From contig SDUX01000004.1 of the NCBI GenBank assembly GCA_008729055.1, forward strand, positions 3,412,172 to 3,476,171: 64,000 bases of DNA, in the 5' to 3' direction. The notes beneath the pieces were generated by a model, which saw only the letters and a list, made by a program, of their open reading frames with translations, did no database searches and was not told the origin of the DNA. Both the position numbers and the translations under genes were made by a program. Source of the DNA: Pyropia haitanensis. Taxonomy: Eukaryota; Rhodophyta; Bangiophyceae; Bangiales; Bangiaceae. Below are positions 22,635 to 34,691 of this stretch, piece by piece (the first letter of the stretch is position 1; every line of letters starts with the position of its first letter).

Positions 22635-23723
22635 CCCCCCCCCCCCCCCCCCCTCCTCCCCCTCCCACCGCGGCGCCGTCCCCGCAGCGCCCCTCGAACC
22701 GACGGGCGGCGCGGGCCGGCGGCTCACGGGGCGGGCGGGAAGGCGGCGGCGGCGAGCGCGGCGACCCCCCCCCCCCCAGCAGCGCCGCCGCCGCCGCCGC
22801 GTCCCGCACCAGCAGCACCCCCGCGTACGCGAGGGCGTTGAGGCTGACGCCGCCGACGCACTCGACGCGGCGGGGGACCACCCACAGGTGCTCCCGCGTC
22901 AGCAGCAGGTTGTACGGGAAGGGGCTGGGGCGGCCGCCGGCCAAGGCGGGCGTGGCGGCGGGGGGGGGGGGGCGGGGGGGGGGGTGCCCCGCCGCCACCC
23001 CCGCCCGCCGCGGGCGTGTCGGCCGCCGCGGCGGCCGACGCGGCCCCGTCGGCGGCGTCCCGCGCCGCGTGGCTGCTGCCGGCGGCGGCCGCGGCGGCGG
23101 CGAGCGGCGGCACGTCCCGGAGGAAGGCGTGGAGCATGCGCGTGTAGCGCTCCATGAGGGCGCCGCCGCCGCCGCCGCCGGCCGCGCCCAGCGGGATGTC
23201 GTCCACCCGGCACGCGGCGTGCGCAAACGGAAACGCCGCGACGGTGTACAGGTCGGCACAGCCCGCCGCCGGCGCGGACGCGCGGAGGGCGGCCTCGACG
23301 GGCGAGCGGCCGCCGCCGCCGCCGTCGCCGCCGCCGCTGCCGTCGCCGGCGGCGTTGCCCCCCTCTGGCAGCGGGGCTGGCGGCGCCAGCGGCGTCGGCA
23401 CCACCTGCAGGTGCTTGTGGTGCTGGCTGGCACCCGCCACCCCCCCCGCGTTGTAAAACGCGAGGCCATCGACGGCGGCGAGCACCGCCCACGCGGCGTC
23501 AAAGTCCGCCGCCGACAGCAGCGACGACTGCGGCTCGTACGCGGCGGTGACGAGGAGCAGGTGCCGCGGCGTGACGGGGAACTTGTTGAGGAGCACCACG
23601 TGCGCGGGGGGGGCGGCGGCGACAAAGAGGGACGGCTCGTAGGGGAGGAACGGGTTGCGCCGCTTGGCCGCGCCGCCGCCGCCACCGCCGCCGCCACCGC
23701 CACCGCCGCCACCGTCGCCACCG

Positions 23724-23770
<47 letters not shown>

Positions 23771-23995
23771 GCCGGCCGGGGCGGGCGGGCCCGCGGCGGA
23801 GGCGGTCGGGTCGGCCGCGTGGGGCTTGCGTGGCCCAGAGAGGGTGTGGAGGAGGAACGGGATGCCCCCGTCGGGGTGGGTGGACGTGGTCGTTGCGAGC
23901 GGCGCGAGCGTGCCCAGCGCGAGCGCGCGCGCCGACGTGGCGCGCGCCAGCTCCAGCAGCCCCGCCGTCGGCGCGCGCCCGGCCGGCGGCGGCAT
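22630..23995 (-). CDS. Ap4A phosphorylase / ATP adenylyltransferase-like protein (frame broken by G/C runs)
   Basis: The frame from ATG 23995 matches the Apa1/Apa2 family throughout. An N-terminal block GTLAPLATTTSTHPDGGIPF is followed by NPFLPYEPSLFVA, VVLLNKFPVTPRHLLLVT and FYNAGGVAGASQHHKHLQV. That last block holds the HxHxQ active-site histidine triad-like motif. The C-terminal block YNLLLTREHLWVVPRR with LNALAYAGVLLV is also typical but lies one frame away. The frame must change in the G-rich stretch at about 22957-22985, which has runs of 12 and 10 G and no GT-AG pair. Family enzymes cleave diadenosine tetraphosphate by phosphorolysis to ATP and ADP. Poly-Gly inserts separate the motifs. 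The exact 3' end is uncertain: the stop at 22630 follows a poly-Gly tail in the shifted frame, while the unshifted frame ends at 22724. Confidence 0.75.
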
Positions 23996-24541
23996 GGTCC
24001 GAGAGGCAGAAAAACAAGAGGGCGGGTGGGGGGGGGATGGGGGGGGGTTGGGGGGGGGGGTGGCTGGGGGGGGGGGGGACGCTGCTACGGAAAGGGCCAG
24101 CGCGGGGGGGGGGCAGGGGGCTCGGCGGCCAGACGTACTGTGCCGGGCGCAGAGTGACTGAGGAGAAGCGCTGTGCCGACGGGAGCGGCAGTGACGGCCT
24201 CAGGTCGGTGGCGGACTTGATCCGGGAGTGGAACGCTCGTGCCACGTCGCGCACAGCTTTCAGCGACCTTTTTGCACGTGTCTCCCTGACGACGTGCGTT
24301 GATTGCCGACCGACGCGGGATCAACGTGGCATCCCGCCGCCACCGCCGCCGCTGCCGCCGTCGTCGCCGCCGTCGTCGCCGCGGGCGCTCACCCGCCCAT
24401 CCCACCCCCCTCGCCCCCCCCTCCCCCCCACCCCCCCCTCCGTCCGAGCCGGCAGCAACCCCCCTCCCCCAGCTCTGTCCACCCCCCTCCCCCACCCCCA
24501 CCCCCCCCCCCTCGCCGGCCCCCCCCCCCCCCCACCCACCC
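23996..24541. promoter_or_regulatory. Divergent intergenic region, probable shared promoter
   Basis: This 546-bp gap separates the start codons of the Ap4A phosphorylase-like gene (leftward) and the Ala/Pro-rich gene (rightward). Both edges are G- or C-rich; the centre (about 24130-24310) is more complex. No specific element was identified. Confidence 0.35.
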
Positions 24542-25205
24542 ATGGCCTCCCTCCTCCGCCCCTACACCATCGCCGCCTCGTCCGACGACGACAACGACCC
24601 CGCCCTCGCCGCCGCCGAGGCCGCCGTCGCCGCCCGCCTCACCGCCGCCCCCACCCGCGGCGGCCACCCCGCTGTACCAGTGCCGCCAGCCGCGTCGGCG
24701 GCCGCCTCGGGCCCTCCACGGCGGTCGGCCAAGCGGGCGCGGCCGGCCACGACGGGCGCCGCCGACGGCGGCAATGGCGCCGGCCGCAACGATGGCCACG
24801 ACGGCAACGACGGCGCCGACGGCCACGCCGACGGCGCCGACGCGGCCGACGCGGACGTGCCGCTGCCGCCGCACCGCCGCCGCCGCCCCCGCCGCCGCAG
24901 CCACCGCCGCCCGTCGAGCCGCGGCCGCCCGTCGGGGTCCCCCCCCCCCCCTCGCCCGCCCCGGCGGTGCCCGCCACCCACACCCCCGCCGAGCTGCTCG
25001 CGTCGGTCGGCGGCCTGCTGCTGCCGCCACCGTCGGTAGACGTGGCGGTGCGGCGCGGGCGGCCGCCGCCGGGCGTCGGGCCCGTTGGGGGGGGGGCGCC
25101 GCCGCCGTGGGCGGCGGCGGCGGCGGCGGCGGCGGGGAAGGGGGGGGGGCGAGGGGGGACGCGCACCCGACCGCCCGGCCAACCGCGGCGGTGGCGGTGG
25201 CGGTG

Positions 25206-25248
<43 letters not shown>

Positions 25249-25423
25249 GGTGCCGCCGCCGCCGCCGCCACCGCGGCCCGAGGTTGTCATTGCCGCCCCG
25301 GCCGACGCGCGGCCGCCGCCGCGCCGCCACCGCGGCCGCGCGCCTGCCGCCGCCGCGGCGGCGGCGGCGGCGCCCCCCACCACCGCCGCCCCACCCGCAA
25401 CGGCGGCGACCGCGGCGGCCGAC

Positions 25424-25458
<35 letters not shown>

Positions 25459-25945
25459 CGACGGCGGCGGCGGCGGCGGCGCGGCCGCCGCGGACCTCCC
25501 CACCGCCGACGCGTACGTTGCGGCGGTGCGGCGGGACGTTGCCGCCGTCGGCGTGTCCGCCCTCGACCGGCGGTCGCGGGCGGCGGTCGCCACCGCGCGG
25601 GCGGTGGCGCTCGGCTGCGCGCCGCCGCGGCCGCGGAAGCGGCCGCTGCCAGAACTGCTCGCCGTGCGCGCCGCCGCGGCCGCGCGGGCGGCGGCGGCGG
25701 CGGCGGCGGCGCGGGCGTCGGGGGTGGTGACGACGGCGGGGGGGTGCTGGGGGGGGGGCTGGGGGGGGGGGGGGGGAAGGGGGGGAAGCGCCGTGGCCGT
25801 CGGGGGGGGGTCGGGGGGGGGGGGGGGGGCGCGGTGGCCGCTCCTAGGACGCGGAGCGGCGGGTCGCGCCGTGGGGGGGGACGGCCGCGTACGTTGCGGG
25901 TGGCTGCGGACGGCGGGCCCAACCGGAATGAACGATAACGCATAG
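24542..25945 (+). CDS. Unrecognised Ala/Pro-rich protein, possibly nuclear (frame broken)
   Basis: I do not recognise this protein. The ATG at 24542 sits in a good context (CCCACCCATGG) and opens MASLLRPYTIAASSDDDNDP, followed by a basic patch RRSAKRARP that could be a nuclear localisation signal. The frame then becomes Arg-rich nonsense and stops at 25039. A natural-looking stretch, THTPAELLASVGGLLLP, appears one frame over from about 24940 to 25085. The first frame then resumes with DLPTADAYVAAVRRDV and KRPLPELLAVRAAA before the stop at 25945. The two switches coincide with C- and G-runs near 24938-24950 and 25085-25160. Helical Arg/Ala segments dominate the C-terminal half. Exon structure could explain part of this, but no GT-AG pair of usable spacing was found. 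Confidence 0.4.
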
Positions 25946-26294
25946 CTCGTCGGTGCACGGGGCGGCGAGCGCCTGCAGCCGCCGTCCCCCCCCGCACCCC
26001 CAGTCCACGTCCTACCCGCGGCGCCCAGCACGCAGCAGCACCGCCGGGGCGCGTGTCGCGGCCACACCCACGGGGCACCGTGCCACCTACCCACCCCGTC
26101 AGCTCCACACACGCCACGGTCATCCCATCCGCCACCGTCGTCATCCGAGGGACACCCGCGCGTCCCGCCGCACTGGCACCCACTCCCCGGGGGCTCCCTC
26201 CCCTAGACCGCCCCGCTCCTATCGCCCTCTCTTCTTCCCCACCCCCCCCCCCCCCCCCCTCCGACTTCCCCGACGACCCACGCGGCCGCGGTGC
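25946..26294. other. Intergenic region between convergent genes
   Basis: About 350 bp separating the ends of the Ala/Pro-rich gene and LTN1. It contains C runs near 26235-26260. No gene or clear terminator signal was seen. Confidence 0.4.
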
Positions 26295-26742
26295 TCAAAA
26301 CGCCGACCGGCACATGGGGCACGCGCTGCTGTTGCTCTTGGTAAACCACTTGACGAGGCACGATGAGTGGAACTTGTACGCGCACGTGCGGCACGTCATC
26401 CGCGGCAGGGCCCCCGTCGTCAGGTGCAGCACCGAGTAGCACACTGGGCAGTCGTCGACGCCCGCAAACGCGGCGTCCAGGTTGGACCGCCACAGCTCCA
26501 CCGCCGCCGCGACGCGCCCGTCCTGCCGTGACAGCAGCGTCGTCATGGCGAGGAGCGTCTTGCGCCAGCGGGCGGCGCCCATCCCCGCGTGCGACCGCGC
26601 CTCGACCGCGACGGGCGTCAGCGGGAACGCGTCGCCCAGCTTGAGGTCAATCTCCAGCGCGATCTCGGACAGCGTGTACGACGCCCACACCTCGCGCGCC
26701 ACCGCCGAGCCGCGCACCGACAGGTCGCCGACGCCGCTATCG

Positions 26743-26783
<41 letters not shown>

Positions 26784-27525
26784 CACACTCGCCGCCGCGG
26801 CGGCGGTGGCGCTCCCCGCCCCGGTCGGCCGCGGCGGCCGCCGCGCCGGCGGCAGCGCCGTGACGCGCTTGACGTGGTCCACCTCGGCGGCGACGAGCGC
26901 GGGCGACACCCACCGCCGCACAAACGCCTCGACCGCCGACGACGTGGCGCGGTTGCCGTGCTCGGCGTACCACCGCCGCGACAGCGCGGGGAGGTGCTTG
27001 AGGGCGCGCGCAAACGCGGCGCCGGCGAGGACGCCAACGTCCCCAAACGCCGCCACGTCGGCGGTGCCGCCCACCCAGTCGTCGCGCGCGGGGGCAGGGG
27101 GCGCCGCCGCCGCCGCCGCCGCCGCGGCGGCCGACGAAGACGCGGCCGCCGCCGGCGCGGCCGCCGCGTCGGCGGCGGCGGCGGCGGCGGCGCCCGCGCC
27201 GGGCGGCGCCCACGGCGGGCACGGGAGGAGGAGGTCGGTGCCGCGCGGGGCGGCGGCAGCGGCGGCGGCCGCCGCCGCCCCCCGCCGCCGCTCCTCGGGC
27301 GTCCCGTGCAGCAGCACGTCCGCGCAGCGGTCCATAAACACGGCAAACCAGGCCGCCTCCTCGGTGCCGCGCAGCAGCGACACGGCGACGCGGCGAAAGG
27401 TGCGGTCCGCCGTGTCGGCCGCCGCCACCCCCGCCGCCACCCCTGCCGCAGTCGACGACGACGACGACGCCGCCGCCGCCGACGACGACGACGCGCCGGA
27501 CGACGACGCCGCCGGCACGGCGGCC

Positions 27526-27566
<41 letters not shown>

Positions 27567-30500
27567 CGCTGCAGCGTCCGTGCCGTCGGCCGACGCGAGC
27601 TGGATAAACGCCGCCCAGCTTGCGAAGTACCCCGCCTCGAGCGCCGCGTCGCCCGCGGCCGCGTCGGACCACACCAGCCCCGCGCGGAGGGCGGTCGGCA
27701 CGAGCGGCGCGAGCGCGTCGCGCTCGGCTTGGAGCTCCTCCGCCGCCGCGGCGGCGGCGGCCCACGCCGGCGCCGCGTCGGCCGCGGCGGTGGCGGCGCC
27801 GAGCGCGGCGCCGCCCGCGAGCGTCATGACCGCGTACGCGGCGGCCGCGTCGGCCGCACGGCCGGCGTGCAGCAGGCCGCTGATGGCAAACGCGGCGGCG
27901 GCGGGGACGCGCCGCCAAAAGGCCGCCTGCGCGGCCGCCGCGCCCGCCGTGGCGGCGAGCGCCGCCACCGCGTGGTCGGCCTGCAGCGAGGGGTCCGTGT
28001 CGAGCCACCACCATGAGCCGAGGCCCGCGGGGACGCTGCCTCTGGCCACGCCGGCCGCCGCCGTCACGCCCGAGGCCGCTGGCGCGTCGACGCTGCCGGC
28101 CATGGCGGCGGTCTCGGGCGCTGCCACGTCGCCGCCGTCCGCACCGTCGTCGTCACCCCCAACACCGTCGTCGACGGCGCCACTCGCCAACGTCACACTC
28201 GGGTCACAGTCGGTGACTCGGGGTAGCACGGTGAGGGCGGCCAGCCCAGCGGCCACCGCCAGCGTCGGCGCGCCGACGGCCTCGAGGCTGCCGCTCGTCC
28301 GCAGCACCTCCCGCGATAACACCACCGCGGCCACCACCACGTCCGTGTCGGCCGGGGCCGGGGCGGCCGCAGCCGCCGCCGCCGCCGCCGCCGTGGCGCC
28401 GTTGGCCGAGCCGCCGCCGCCGCCGCCGCCCCACCCAAAAGGCAGCCGCCGACGGGCACCGCCGCCACCCCCCCCGCCACTTGTTGCGGCCACGGCGGCG
28501 CCGGGCAGCCCGCCACCCCCGGCTGCCTCGGCAAACACGTCGCGGGCAACAACCGCAAACGCGCGCCAGTCGTCGCGCAGCAGCGCGCGGCCACCATAGC
28601 GGGCGGCGGGTGCAAAGAGGCCACCGAGCGTCGCCGCCCGCTCCGCAATGACCGCGCCCGCCAATGCGCCGTCGGTGGGCGGGCGGAAGAGCGCGTCCAG
28701 GCGGCGGCGGGCAGCCTCAACAGCGCGGGCGAGAGCGTTTTGGGCCCACGCCGGCACGCTCGCGCCGTCCCCGCCGCCGCCGCCGCCGCCACCACCACCA
28801 CCGGGCAACGCCTCAAACGGCGACGCCGCGCTATCGCGGGGTGCCCCCGTCGGGAACGCGGCCGACAGCACTCGGATGGCGACCAGGCGGGTGCGGCCCG
28901 CCGCCTCGGCGTCGGCATCGGGCCCCGACGCCGCGGCCGCATACGCCGCCACCGCTGCCCGCACCAGCGGCGCCACGTCAGACACGGTGCCACTGGTGGC
29001 CGCGGCCGACGCGACCGACACGGCGACGGTGCTCAGGTGGGGGTGGGCGGCCAGCGCAGCGGCCGCCGCGGCGGGCGTGCCGCCACCGCCGCCGCCGCCG
29101 CTGCCGCTGCCGCCAGCACCAGCCGCGGCCGCCGCAGCGGCCGCGTCGTGCCAGGCCGCGACGGCCGCGACGGTCGCGTCCGACGCCTGGTCGGCGGCGG
29201 CGGCACCCTTGCCGCCCTCAAAAGCCGCCGACAGCAGCGGCAGGCCGCGGCCCCAGGCCCACGACGCCGCCGGGTCGGCCGCGTCGTCCGCGGCCGTCGC
29301 CTGGCCAAACACGCCGACCAGGTGCGCGACCGCCGCCCGCGCGACCGCCGCCGGGAAGCCCGCATCGCTGCCATTGTAGTTGGCCACGTGGCCGTCGAGG
29401 GAGCCCAGGATGGACGCCTCCGCGACAGCATAGGCCGCCACAAACGCCGCCGCACGGGCCGCCACGGGGGTGTCGTCGTCGGAAAAGAGGGTGGCCGGGC
29501 CAAGCTCGCTGATCAGCGTCCGTGCCGCCACGCGGGTGCCCACCGACGCACCACCGCCCCCACCATCCGCGGCGGGTGCCGACGTGAGCGTGTCCAGCAC
29601 CTTGGCCACGTACGCGCGCGTGCCCGCCGACAGCGACACCACCCCCCCCCCCGCGTCCCCCCCCCCGCCACCAGCACAAGCGCCGCGATGGAGCGCCCCG
29701 CACACTCCCCCGCGGCCGCGTCATTGGCCGCGGCAAGCGCTACCGCCCGCTCGGCGGCGGCGTCAAAGATGGCGTCGAGCTCGGCCGACGGCGCCGCCGC
29801 CGCGGCGAGGCGCGCCACGTACGGGCGCCACACAAAGCCCCACGAGCGGACGCCGTCGATGGGGTTGAACAGCGCAATGGTCACCGTCTGCGAGCGCACG
29901 TCGGCCTCGTCCGGCTCCACCCGCCGGAGGATGCACTCGGCAATGCCCGCGCACGAGCCCCACAGCGCGCTCGACGCGTCGCGCGGCGACGCCGCCGCCA
30001 CCACCAGCATCCGCACGGCGGCTTCGACGGTGGAGAGTGCCAGCAGCGCGCACGGGCGAACGCCATCGTTGGACGGCCGCAACGCGGTCGCCACAAACGT
30101 CACGTACACCTCCAGCAGGGGGCTGGTGGACTCGCCCAGCTCGGACGCCGCCGACACCTCCGAGCCCGTCCCCAGGAGGAAGGCGCCCACGTCGTGGATG
30201 GCGTCCACAACGACAGCCTCGAGCGTCCGGGATGCCCATGGCGCCCAAGACTTGGCCACCACGCAGTGCTCAGAGCCGACCGACGGCAGCCGCGACGACG
30301 AGCCGTCCACAGCTTGGAGCGACTGCGCACTGCCCCGCCGTGACAGCCCTGCTGCCAAGTGCCGTGCCGCCGAGCGGCGGGACGGCGCCGTCGGCCGCCG
30401 CGAGTCGTGAACATCCAGCAGCGCGCGGAGCGCAGACACGGTGGCGAGCCCCTCTTGGGTGTGTTCCACCACCCGCACCACGATTTGCTCCATCGCGCGC

Positions 30501-32452
30501 TCCCCATACGCCGAGCCGATCAGGCTCAGCACCGCCGCCGCGGCGGGCGTCACAGACGTGGCCGTGTCCTGGCTCGCCACGCACCGCGCAAACGCTGACA
30601 CCGCGAGCGTGACGAGCGTGCTCGACCACGCCGTTGACTCGTAGTCCGCCAACAGGGGCGCGTCCGCATCCGCCGGGACGGGCGCGGCCATTGGCAAGTC
30701 CAGGGCGTTGAGGTCCCCGCCGACGGCGTCCACGACGGCCACCGCAAACAGGAGCATCTCATTGTTCGTCGCCACCACCTGTGCATAGTCAAACGACGTT
30801 GATGCGGCTACCGACGCGATCGAGGAGGTCAGTGACAGCAGCACATGCCGCGCAATGACCGCCGCAAACGTGCCGCCCGACCGGCTCGCCGCGATGCGCG
30901 TCAGGAGCGCGACCAGGCGGGCGTAGCGGGCCGACGAGGGCGTCGACAGCCGCTCGAACGCCCCCACAGACGCCTCGGCGGCGTCGCCGCCGCCGCCAGC
31001 GGGGGACGCGGCTGCCGCTGCCGCGTCTGGCTGCTGGCGCAAGCCCGCGGCTCCGTCCGCGGGCGGTGGCCCGCCCGCCGCGCCCACCTCGTCAAAGTCC
31101 CCACAGTGGAAAAACGCAACGGTCAGCGAGGCCGCCACTGTCGGCGCCGCGGCGGTCCCCGACACGGCAGACAGCGCCGCGGCGAGCGGCTGCAGCGCCG
31201 TGTCGCGCGGCACCCCGCGGCGGGGGGTCTTGGGCGGCTCCTCCGACACAAACGCCGCCGCCGCGGGCATCAGGTGGGTGTGGATGAGGCAGTCGAGGTA
31301 CGCGGCACGGGACAGTGAGCCCGGTGGGGGAGTGCCACCGTCGCCGCCACCGCCGTCGCCGCCGCTGCTGGCCGTCGTCATCGCCGCGGCGGGCCCCTCC
31401 TCTGACGCCGCCGCGTCCGCCCCGCCGCCGGCCTCGTCCCCCCCGGCGGGCGGCGCCGTCCACAGCGTCACGCCACGCTGCATGCAGTAGGCGAGGCACT
31501 CAAAGTAGGGCATCCGCGCATCGCGGGACGCGGCCGCCGCCGCACACAGCCGGTCGAGCACGCGGAGGGCCACGGGGGCGGCCGCCCAGCGCGGCCCCAC
31601 CCCCATCGGCTCTGCCGCCGCCGCCGCCGCCGCCACCGGCGCCCGCAGCGGCGGCAGCAGCGACAGCAGCGGCAGCATCGCGCGGAGCGCCGCCACGCCC
31701 GTCGACGCGCTCCCCACCGACGCGTCGACGAGGGCGGTCAGCCGCACGCGGGCGGCCGCGGGCGCGTCGCCGCCCGCCCCGTCGGCAGCCGCCGCCGCCC
31801 CGTCGGCGGCGGCGCCGCCAGGCGCGCCGCCCGCCGGCAGCGGCTCTTCCCCCGCAAACGCCGCGGCTGGGTGCTCCTTGAGGAGCGTCAGCACCAGGTC
31901 CCACGCGGCGGCGCCGGCGCCGGCGCGGAGCGCGCCGAGCGCCAGCCGCGCCAGGTGCGCGCACTCGGCCGCGTACGCGGCGGCGACGGCGGCGGGGCTG
32001 CCGCCGTCGCAGGGGGCCGCGGCGGCCGCCGCCGCGCCCGCCGACGCGACGCCCACCGCGTCGGAGCTGTCGCCGCCGGGGGGCATCGGCGGCGCCGGGC
32101 CGGCCGGCGCGGGCACCCGCAGGCTGGACAAGGCCAGCGTCACGGCCAGCTCCACCACCACCCGCACGAGCGGGTCGGGGAGGGCCCCCCGGGCCTTGGG
32201 GTCCGCCTTGCCACCGCCACCGCCGCCACGGCCGCCGCCGCCGCCACCACCACCACCACCACCACCCCCCAGCCCGGCCACCGCACCGCCATCGTCCGCG
32301 CCGACGGCGGCAAGGATGGCGCCCGTCCCCCCCGGCGTCGCGAGCGCCGCCGCCCGCACCGCCGCCGCCCCCGCCGCGTCTGCCCAGCGCACAAACACCG
32401 TCGCCGCGCCCGCCGCGCGGCGCGCCTCTGACAGCCGCGCGTCCGCGGCGGT

Positions 32453-32487
<35 letters not shown>

Positions 32488-32881
32488 TGCCGTCGCCACC
32501 ACCGCCCACCACGGGCCTGCCGGCACCCCCCCCCGCCGGTGGCCCGAGGCGGTCGCCCACAAATGCTACCACCTGCGGCTGCAGCAGCGCGGCGAGCCGC
32601 TCCCGCCGCGCGCCGCTCATCCCCCCAAACGCGGTGTCAACAGCCGCGGCGGCCGCGGCCGCCACGTCCGGCGACCCGTCGCCCGTGCCGGCGAGGAGCA
32701 CCGGCACGACCGCGCGGAGGGTCTTGGACGAGAGGCCGTTGCGGAGCGCCGCGACGACCGCCGCGGTCACCCGGTGCGCCGCGGCGCGCACGGCGGGGGC
32801 GGCCTCGGTGGTGGGCGCCGCCAGGCGGGGGTATACCGCCTCCCACGCCGCCACAAACGGGCCCGCAAGGGCGGGTGGGCT

Positions 32882-32919
<38 letters not shown>

Positions 32920-33580
32920 GGCGGGGGGTGCCCTTCCGGGCGCCCCCGCCGGCAGTGGCCGTCGTCGCGCCCCCAGACGGGGTGCCGCCGCCGCTGGTGC
33001 CGCCGCCGCCGCCGCCGCCGCCACCCGCGCCGGCCGCCGCCGCCGCCTTGGTGGCGCTGCCGCTGCTGCTGCTGCCGGCATCGTCGGCGCCCCCCCCACC
33101 GTCGGCGGGGAGCGCCGCCAGGTGGGCGGTGAGGTCCCCCAGCGCCTTGACGCGCGTCGTCGGGTCCTTCTTGGTGCACCCGCGGAGCATCTTGAGCGCG
33201 TCCACGTCCCACTCGGACCGCTCCCCAGCGGCCGCGTCGGGGAGGTACGCCGCGAGGGCGGCGCCAAAGCCGCGGAGGCTGCGAGAGCCGCCACCGCCGC
33301 TGCCACCGCCTCCTCCACTGCCGCTGCCAAGGTCACCGTCACCGCCGCCGCCGCTGCCGCTGCCGCCGCCGCTACCGCCGCCGCCGTCGCCGGCCTTGGC
33401 GCCCCCCCCTCCTCCCCCCACCGCGGCGGCCGCCCCCCGCCGGGCTGCCGCGGCGGCAAACGCGGCGGCCGCCGCGGGCCGTCCCGGCGGCGTCAGCCCC
33501 GCGGCGAGCCGCTCCGCCGCCGCCGCCGACGACGCGGGCTGCTTCCACCCGTCGCCCGCGGCGCCCTTCTTCCGCCCCAT
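26295..33580 (-). CDS. LTN1: Listerin E3 ubiquitin-protein ligase
   Basis: The first frame runs from ATG 33580. After a low-complexity N-terminus it shows the family's conserved start region, WDVDALKMLRGCTKKDPTTR with RVKALGDL, then a long HEAT-like helical body. The second frame ends at the TGA at 26295-26297 with a RING: CPVCYSVLHLTTGALPRMTC, then CRTCAYKFHSSCLVKWF and CPMCRSAF. That arrangement is diagnostic for Listerin. The two frames meet in a stretch of G runs at about 29642-29672, between AAGECAGRSIAALVLVAGGG and VVSLSAGTRAYVAKVLD, so the sequence is one base out of frame there. No intron fits. The product would be about 2,400 residues, against about 1,560-1,770 in yeast and human; long poly-Ala and poly-Gly insertions account for the excess. 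Listerin ubiquitinates nascent chains on stalled 60S subunits in ribosome-associated quality control. Confidence 0.9.
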
Positions 33581-34691
33581 CCTGCCGCCGACGCCGCCGC
33601 CGCCGCCACCGCCGCCACCGCCACCGCCAAAGCCAATGCCGCCGCCGCCACCGCCACCACCGACGCCGACGCCGCGCTACCCCTGCCGCTGCTGCGGGGG
33701 GGGGGAGGCTCACATGTATCCACAGCGGGCAGAGGGGAGACACCAGCAGGGAGGGGGGGGGGGGAGGGGGCCGGAGGGGTGGAGGGGGTGTGGACAATGG
33801 CGAGGGGGACGCCGCGCAGGTGGCTCGCGGCCGGCGCGAGCCCGGTGCCGCGGCCGCGCGGCCGGCGAGGGGCGATGGGCGCTGTCACGCATGTGGGGTG
33901 GGGAAGGGGTGTAGCGTCGTGCGCATGGCAAGTCGTCGAGAAGGCCGCCGCCCGCGTGGGTTGCATGTATACAGTAGTTGCGCGGACACCTTGAGCATGT
34001 ATTGCCTCCGGCAAGTGGAAACCCCAAGACAGCTGCGGGAATGGTTGGCACCAACAAATGATGTTATTAGGTCACCGTTTCACTTGATGAGATAACCAAT
34101 ACCTCGTTGTACTGACAGTAAACTTGGGCGCTGACGACGCCCACAACGGTGTCCGTGTCTGAGCTTGTGCCACTTGAGTGGCCCTCACGCGTCGGGTCTC
34201 CCTCGTAGCAAACCGCCCCTTCTGGTGCCCCCCCCCAGTGGGCCCCACATCGCTTGTCGCGCCCGCGCAAGCACCAAGCGTGGCGCGCGGTGGGCGCGTG
34301 CGGTCTCGCCCCACAGCGCCCCGGCGCGTTTCCCCCTCACAGACGGACCTGACCCACGGGCGCTGCGCGCTGGCACCGCGGCGGTTGTGGCGTGCAGCCC
34401 GCTCTGAGTGTACTGTAATGGGGGTGCCCCCGCACGGGGACGGCCCCTCCCGTCAACGTCACCGACCAACGCACCTCCGCCCGGTGCGGAACGGGCGCTT
34501 TGGGGAACCGCAACGAGCCCGCGCGCCCCGTTCCCGTCGTGTGCCGCGGTGGCGGGTGGTGGACGCGTGTTCCCCGCGGACGCCCCCCTACCCATCCTTC
34601 CCTCCGTTCCTCCCATTGACGCCCCCGCCGCCGTGCTCGTCGAGCTGGAGGTCCCCCCACCCGGCCGGCGCCTCCCCCCCCAGTGCCCACC
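33581..34691. promoter_or_regulatory. Divergent intergenic region between LTN1 and the NmrA-like gene
   Basis: 1.1 kb separates the two start codons. The central part (about 33950-34180) is clearly AT-richer than the flanks and includes a TATA-like ATGTATACAG at about 33965. The right flank is C-rich up to the NmrA-like start. No further element could be assigned. Confidence 0.35.

Noticed and set aside
34683..34691. GTG start nine bases upstream of the NmrA-like gene
   Set aside because: Eukaryotic initiation is expected at the ATG at 34692, which has a good context and places the Rossmann loop at the usual distance from the N-terminus.
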